From Candidatus Kuenenia hertensis (GTDB taxonomy: Bacteria > Planctomycetota > Brocadiia > Brocadiales > Brocadiaceae), in assembly GCA_021646465.1 (NCBI GenBank), contig SOET01000024.1, forward strand, positions 1-64,000: a stretch of 64,000 nucleotides of DNA, given 5' to 3'. A model generated the notes under the pieces. It saw only the letters and a program-made list of their open reading frames with translations. It did not search any database and was not told the origin of the DNA. Made by a program: the position numbers and the translations under genes. Each line of letters starts with the position of its first letter. Position 1 is the first letter of the stretch. Shown piece after piece: positions 62,037-64,000 of the stretch.

Positions 62037-64000
62037 GGAATCCTTACCTTTGCAATGTCCAGACATTGTTCCATAATTGAATCCATGTCCTCATACGTGA
62101 GGTCCAGCTGATATTTCCCCTTTATTTCAAAGAGAATATCTTCTATCTTGTTACACATTTGATTTTGAACATCGGTATTAGAAACCCAATTTACAATACG
62201 CAGCCTTCGTATGATTTCATCAATGATTAAAATTGACCTGTTCAGTTATTTGTTCAACTTTTTCTCCCGTTCCAACGTAAGTATCGATCAATTTCTTTAT
62301 CTTTGGTTCGTACTCTGAAAAATCAACTACCTCCGCATAACGTCTGCGAACTGCATGTCGCAAATCACGGAAAAACCGCAGGTCGTTTTTATACTGATCA
62401 ATTTTCTTTTGCGGGGTATGTTCATGATAATCAACTGTCGATAATGCAATGGCAAACGTACGGCTAAACGCGGAAAATCTTTCATAAAATTTTATACGCA
62501 AGGTGTCGTCTGCCAAAAGACGTTCGTATTGCTCTTCATCATACTTGTTCCTAACTTCTCTAAAAATATCCCAAAGGACAGAATATTTCTGCGGAAGGGT
62601 TTGTATTTCCATAGATATATCTGTCAATGTGTCTTTCAAATCTTCTTTGTTAAAATCAGGCAGCGCACTATAGAGGTCTAATGCCTGATCAAGATTCTCC
62701 AGCACCCCCCGGTAATCAATCACATATCAGAATTCTTTTCCCTCATACAACCGATTTACACGGGCAATTGCCTGGAGCAGGGTATGGTCCCTGAGTTTAC
62801 GTGTTAAATAAAGCACGGTATTTCTCGGCGCATCAAAGCCGGTAATAAGTTTGTCAACGACAATAATGATTTCTGGCGTCTCGCCATACTTGAAGGCGTT
62901 GATAATCTGTTTATTGTATTCTTTTTCACTGCCATACTTTGCCATCATTGCCTTCCAGAAACGGACAACATCTTCTCTGTTCTCTTTGTAAATATCATCT
63001 TCGCCTTCTCGTTCATCAGGGCCAGAAATAAGTACCTCAGAAGTGACCATGCGAAACTCATCAAGGTACTTCTTGTAAAGGAGTGCTGTTTCCTTACCTT
63101 GTGTAACTAATTGCCCTTTAAATGGGGTATCCTGCCAGTTATTCTTAAAATGTTCGCTTATGTCCCACGCAATACGCATGACCTTCTGTTCTGCCTTGTT
63201 CAACTGGTCAGTAGTTGCAAATTTTTTCTTGAGATCAGTAGCCTGTTCTTTTGTAAGTTTCTCGGTAATCTTATTAAACCAACTGTCAATAGATTCGTCA
63301 TCCACTTTCTGTTCCATATGACGTCCTTCATAGAGCAAAGACACAACTGCCTTATCTTTCACCGCCTGAGATATGGTATATGTTGGCTGGATCAATCCGC
63401 CAAATTTTGCTACCGTATTTTTGTCTTTTTTCATGATAGGAGTACCGGTAAAGGCTATGTAACAGGCCTTGGGCAAAGTCTTTCTCATTCGGGCATGACG
63501 AGGGCCATACTGCCTCCTGTGTCCCTCGTCAACGAGTACAAAAATATTGGGGTCTAAATTACAGAAATTTTTGGAACTGATAGCGGCGTCAAATTTGTCG
63601 ATAACCGTGGTAATGATGCGCTCCTTATGCCCTTCAATCATCTCCATTAGTTGTTTGCCTGTCTTCGCCTGTTCCGGCTCTTTGCCGCAGTGGTGAAAAG
63701 TCTTATAAATCTGGTCGTCAAGGTCAATGCGGTCGGTAACAAGAATAATTTTGTGGTTTTCTATAGTTGGCTCAAGGGCGATTGATTTCGCAAGCATCAC
63801 CATCGTAAGCGATTTACCGCTTCCCTGAGTATGCCACACCACACCACCAATACGTCTGCCTTCACCATCAAATGTCGTAATTCTTTCCATAGTATTCTTC
63901 ACGCAAAAATACTGTTGATATCGCGCTATCTTCTTTTCCCCTGCATCATAGATAATGTATCGGTATGCCAGTTCCAGAAGCCTTTTGGGTCGACACAGAG
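62033..64000 (-). pseudogene. hsdR: type I restriction enzyme R subunit, interrupted (runs off window)
   Basis: The gene enters at the right edge (RPKRLLELAYRYIIYDAGEKK) and covers the helicase motor: GGVVWHTQGSGKSLTMVMLAK (Walker A), VLVDEGHRRQYG (DEAH-type), YIAFTGTP and LLQAIARVNRL. TGA at 62727-62729 interrupts GKEF-[stop]-YVIDYRGVLENL, probably GGA to TGA. After VEQITEQVN (about 62230) roughly 130 residues of the family are missing and the frame shifts to IDEIIRRLRIVNWVSNTDVQN, ending AKVRIP. HsdR normally translocates DNA and cuts; this one cannot be full length. The N-terminal nuclease lies outside the window. Confidence 0.85.

Overview
This 64 kb window looks like a chromosomal segment of an anaerobic planctomycete, probably an anammox bacterium of the Brocadiales. 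That assignment is inference. It rests on a formate/nitrite-family transporter beside an HPP-family membrane protein, an RNase HII-like protein of planctomycete type, 4Fe-4S and flavodiiron enzymes, a very large acyl-CoA dehydratase activase and many palindromic repeats. No hydrazine synthase, rRNA or tRNA gene was seen, so the lineage is not proven here.

Layout. 1-1.4 kb: debris of toxin-antitoxin modules (intact hicB, hicA with an internal stop, frameshifted YgiT-type zinc-finger gene) around a large hairpin array. 1.5-8.2 kb: RNase HII-like and asd genes, divergent from hisD-hisC-hisB, then a beta-propeller gene with an internal stop. 8.3-12.2 kb: nitrite/formate transporter, small coiled-coil protein, Cache-PAS sensor broken at an A10 tract, and HPP protein. 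13-14.6 kb: cell-surface protein preceded by a c-di-GMP-I riboswitch. 14.6-17.9 kb: aprA-aprB-sat. 18.3-27 kb: a probable six-gene run htpX, zinc-ribbon gene, leuC, giant activase, leuD, flavodiiron protein. 27.4-32 kb: aldo/keto reductase, radical SAM protein, and a secreted PDZ protein with twelve Gly-Asp-Tyr repeats. 32.7-38 kb: Kef-type antiporter, DUF362 ferredoxin, and a type II restriction-modification pair.

39-52 kb is a c-di-GMP and exopolysaccharide region. PilZ protein, methyltransferase and a GAF-GGDEF-PilZ cyclase face an HD-GYP phosphodiesterase across a repeat-filled 1.26 kb gap. The HD-GYP gene is followed by polyprenyl glycosylphosphotransferase, three-SLBB export protein, Wzz/BY-kinase-like protein lacking its P-loop lysine, CysQ and two tandem LuxR-type regulators. 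With the riboswitch at 14.5 kb, the window holds c-di-GMP synthesis, breakdown, protein receptors and an RNA receptor.

52-57 kb carries a Gld-like ABC system (ATPase, fused permease/GldG, DUF4340 protein). 57.8-61.6 kb has an exported PCMT, small proteins, a psiE remnant and an RluA pseudouridine synthase. The right edge is a decaying type I restriction locus: hsdR and a YgjP-like gene each carry a nonsense codon and an internal deletion.

Two themes recur: short perfect palindromes of several families in intergenic gaps and at gene ends, and interrupted accessory genes. Some interruptions, above all the A10 tract, could be sequencing errors.
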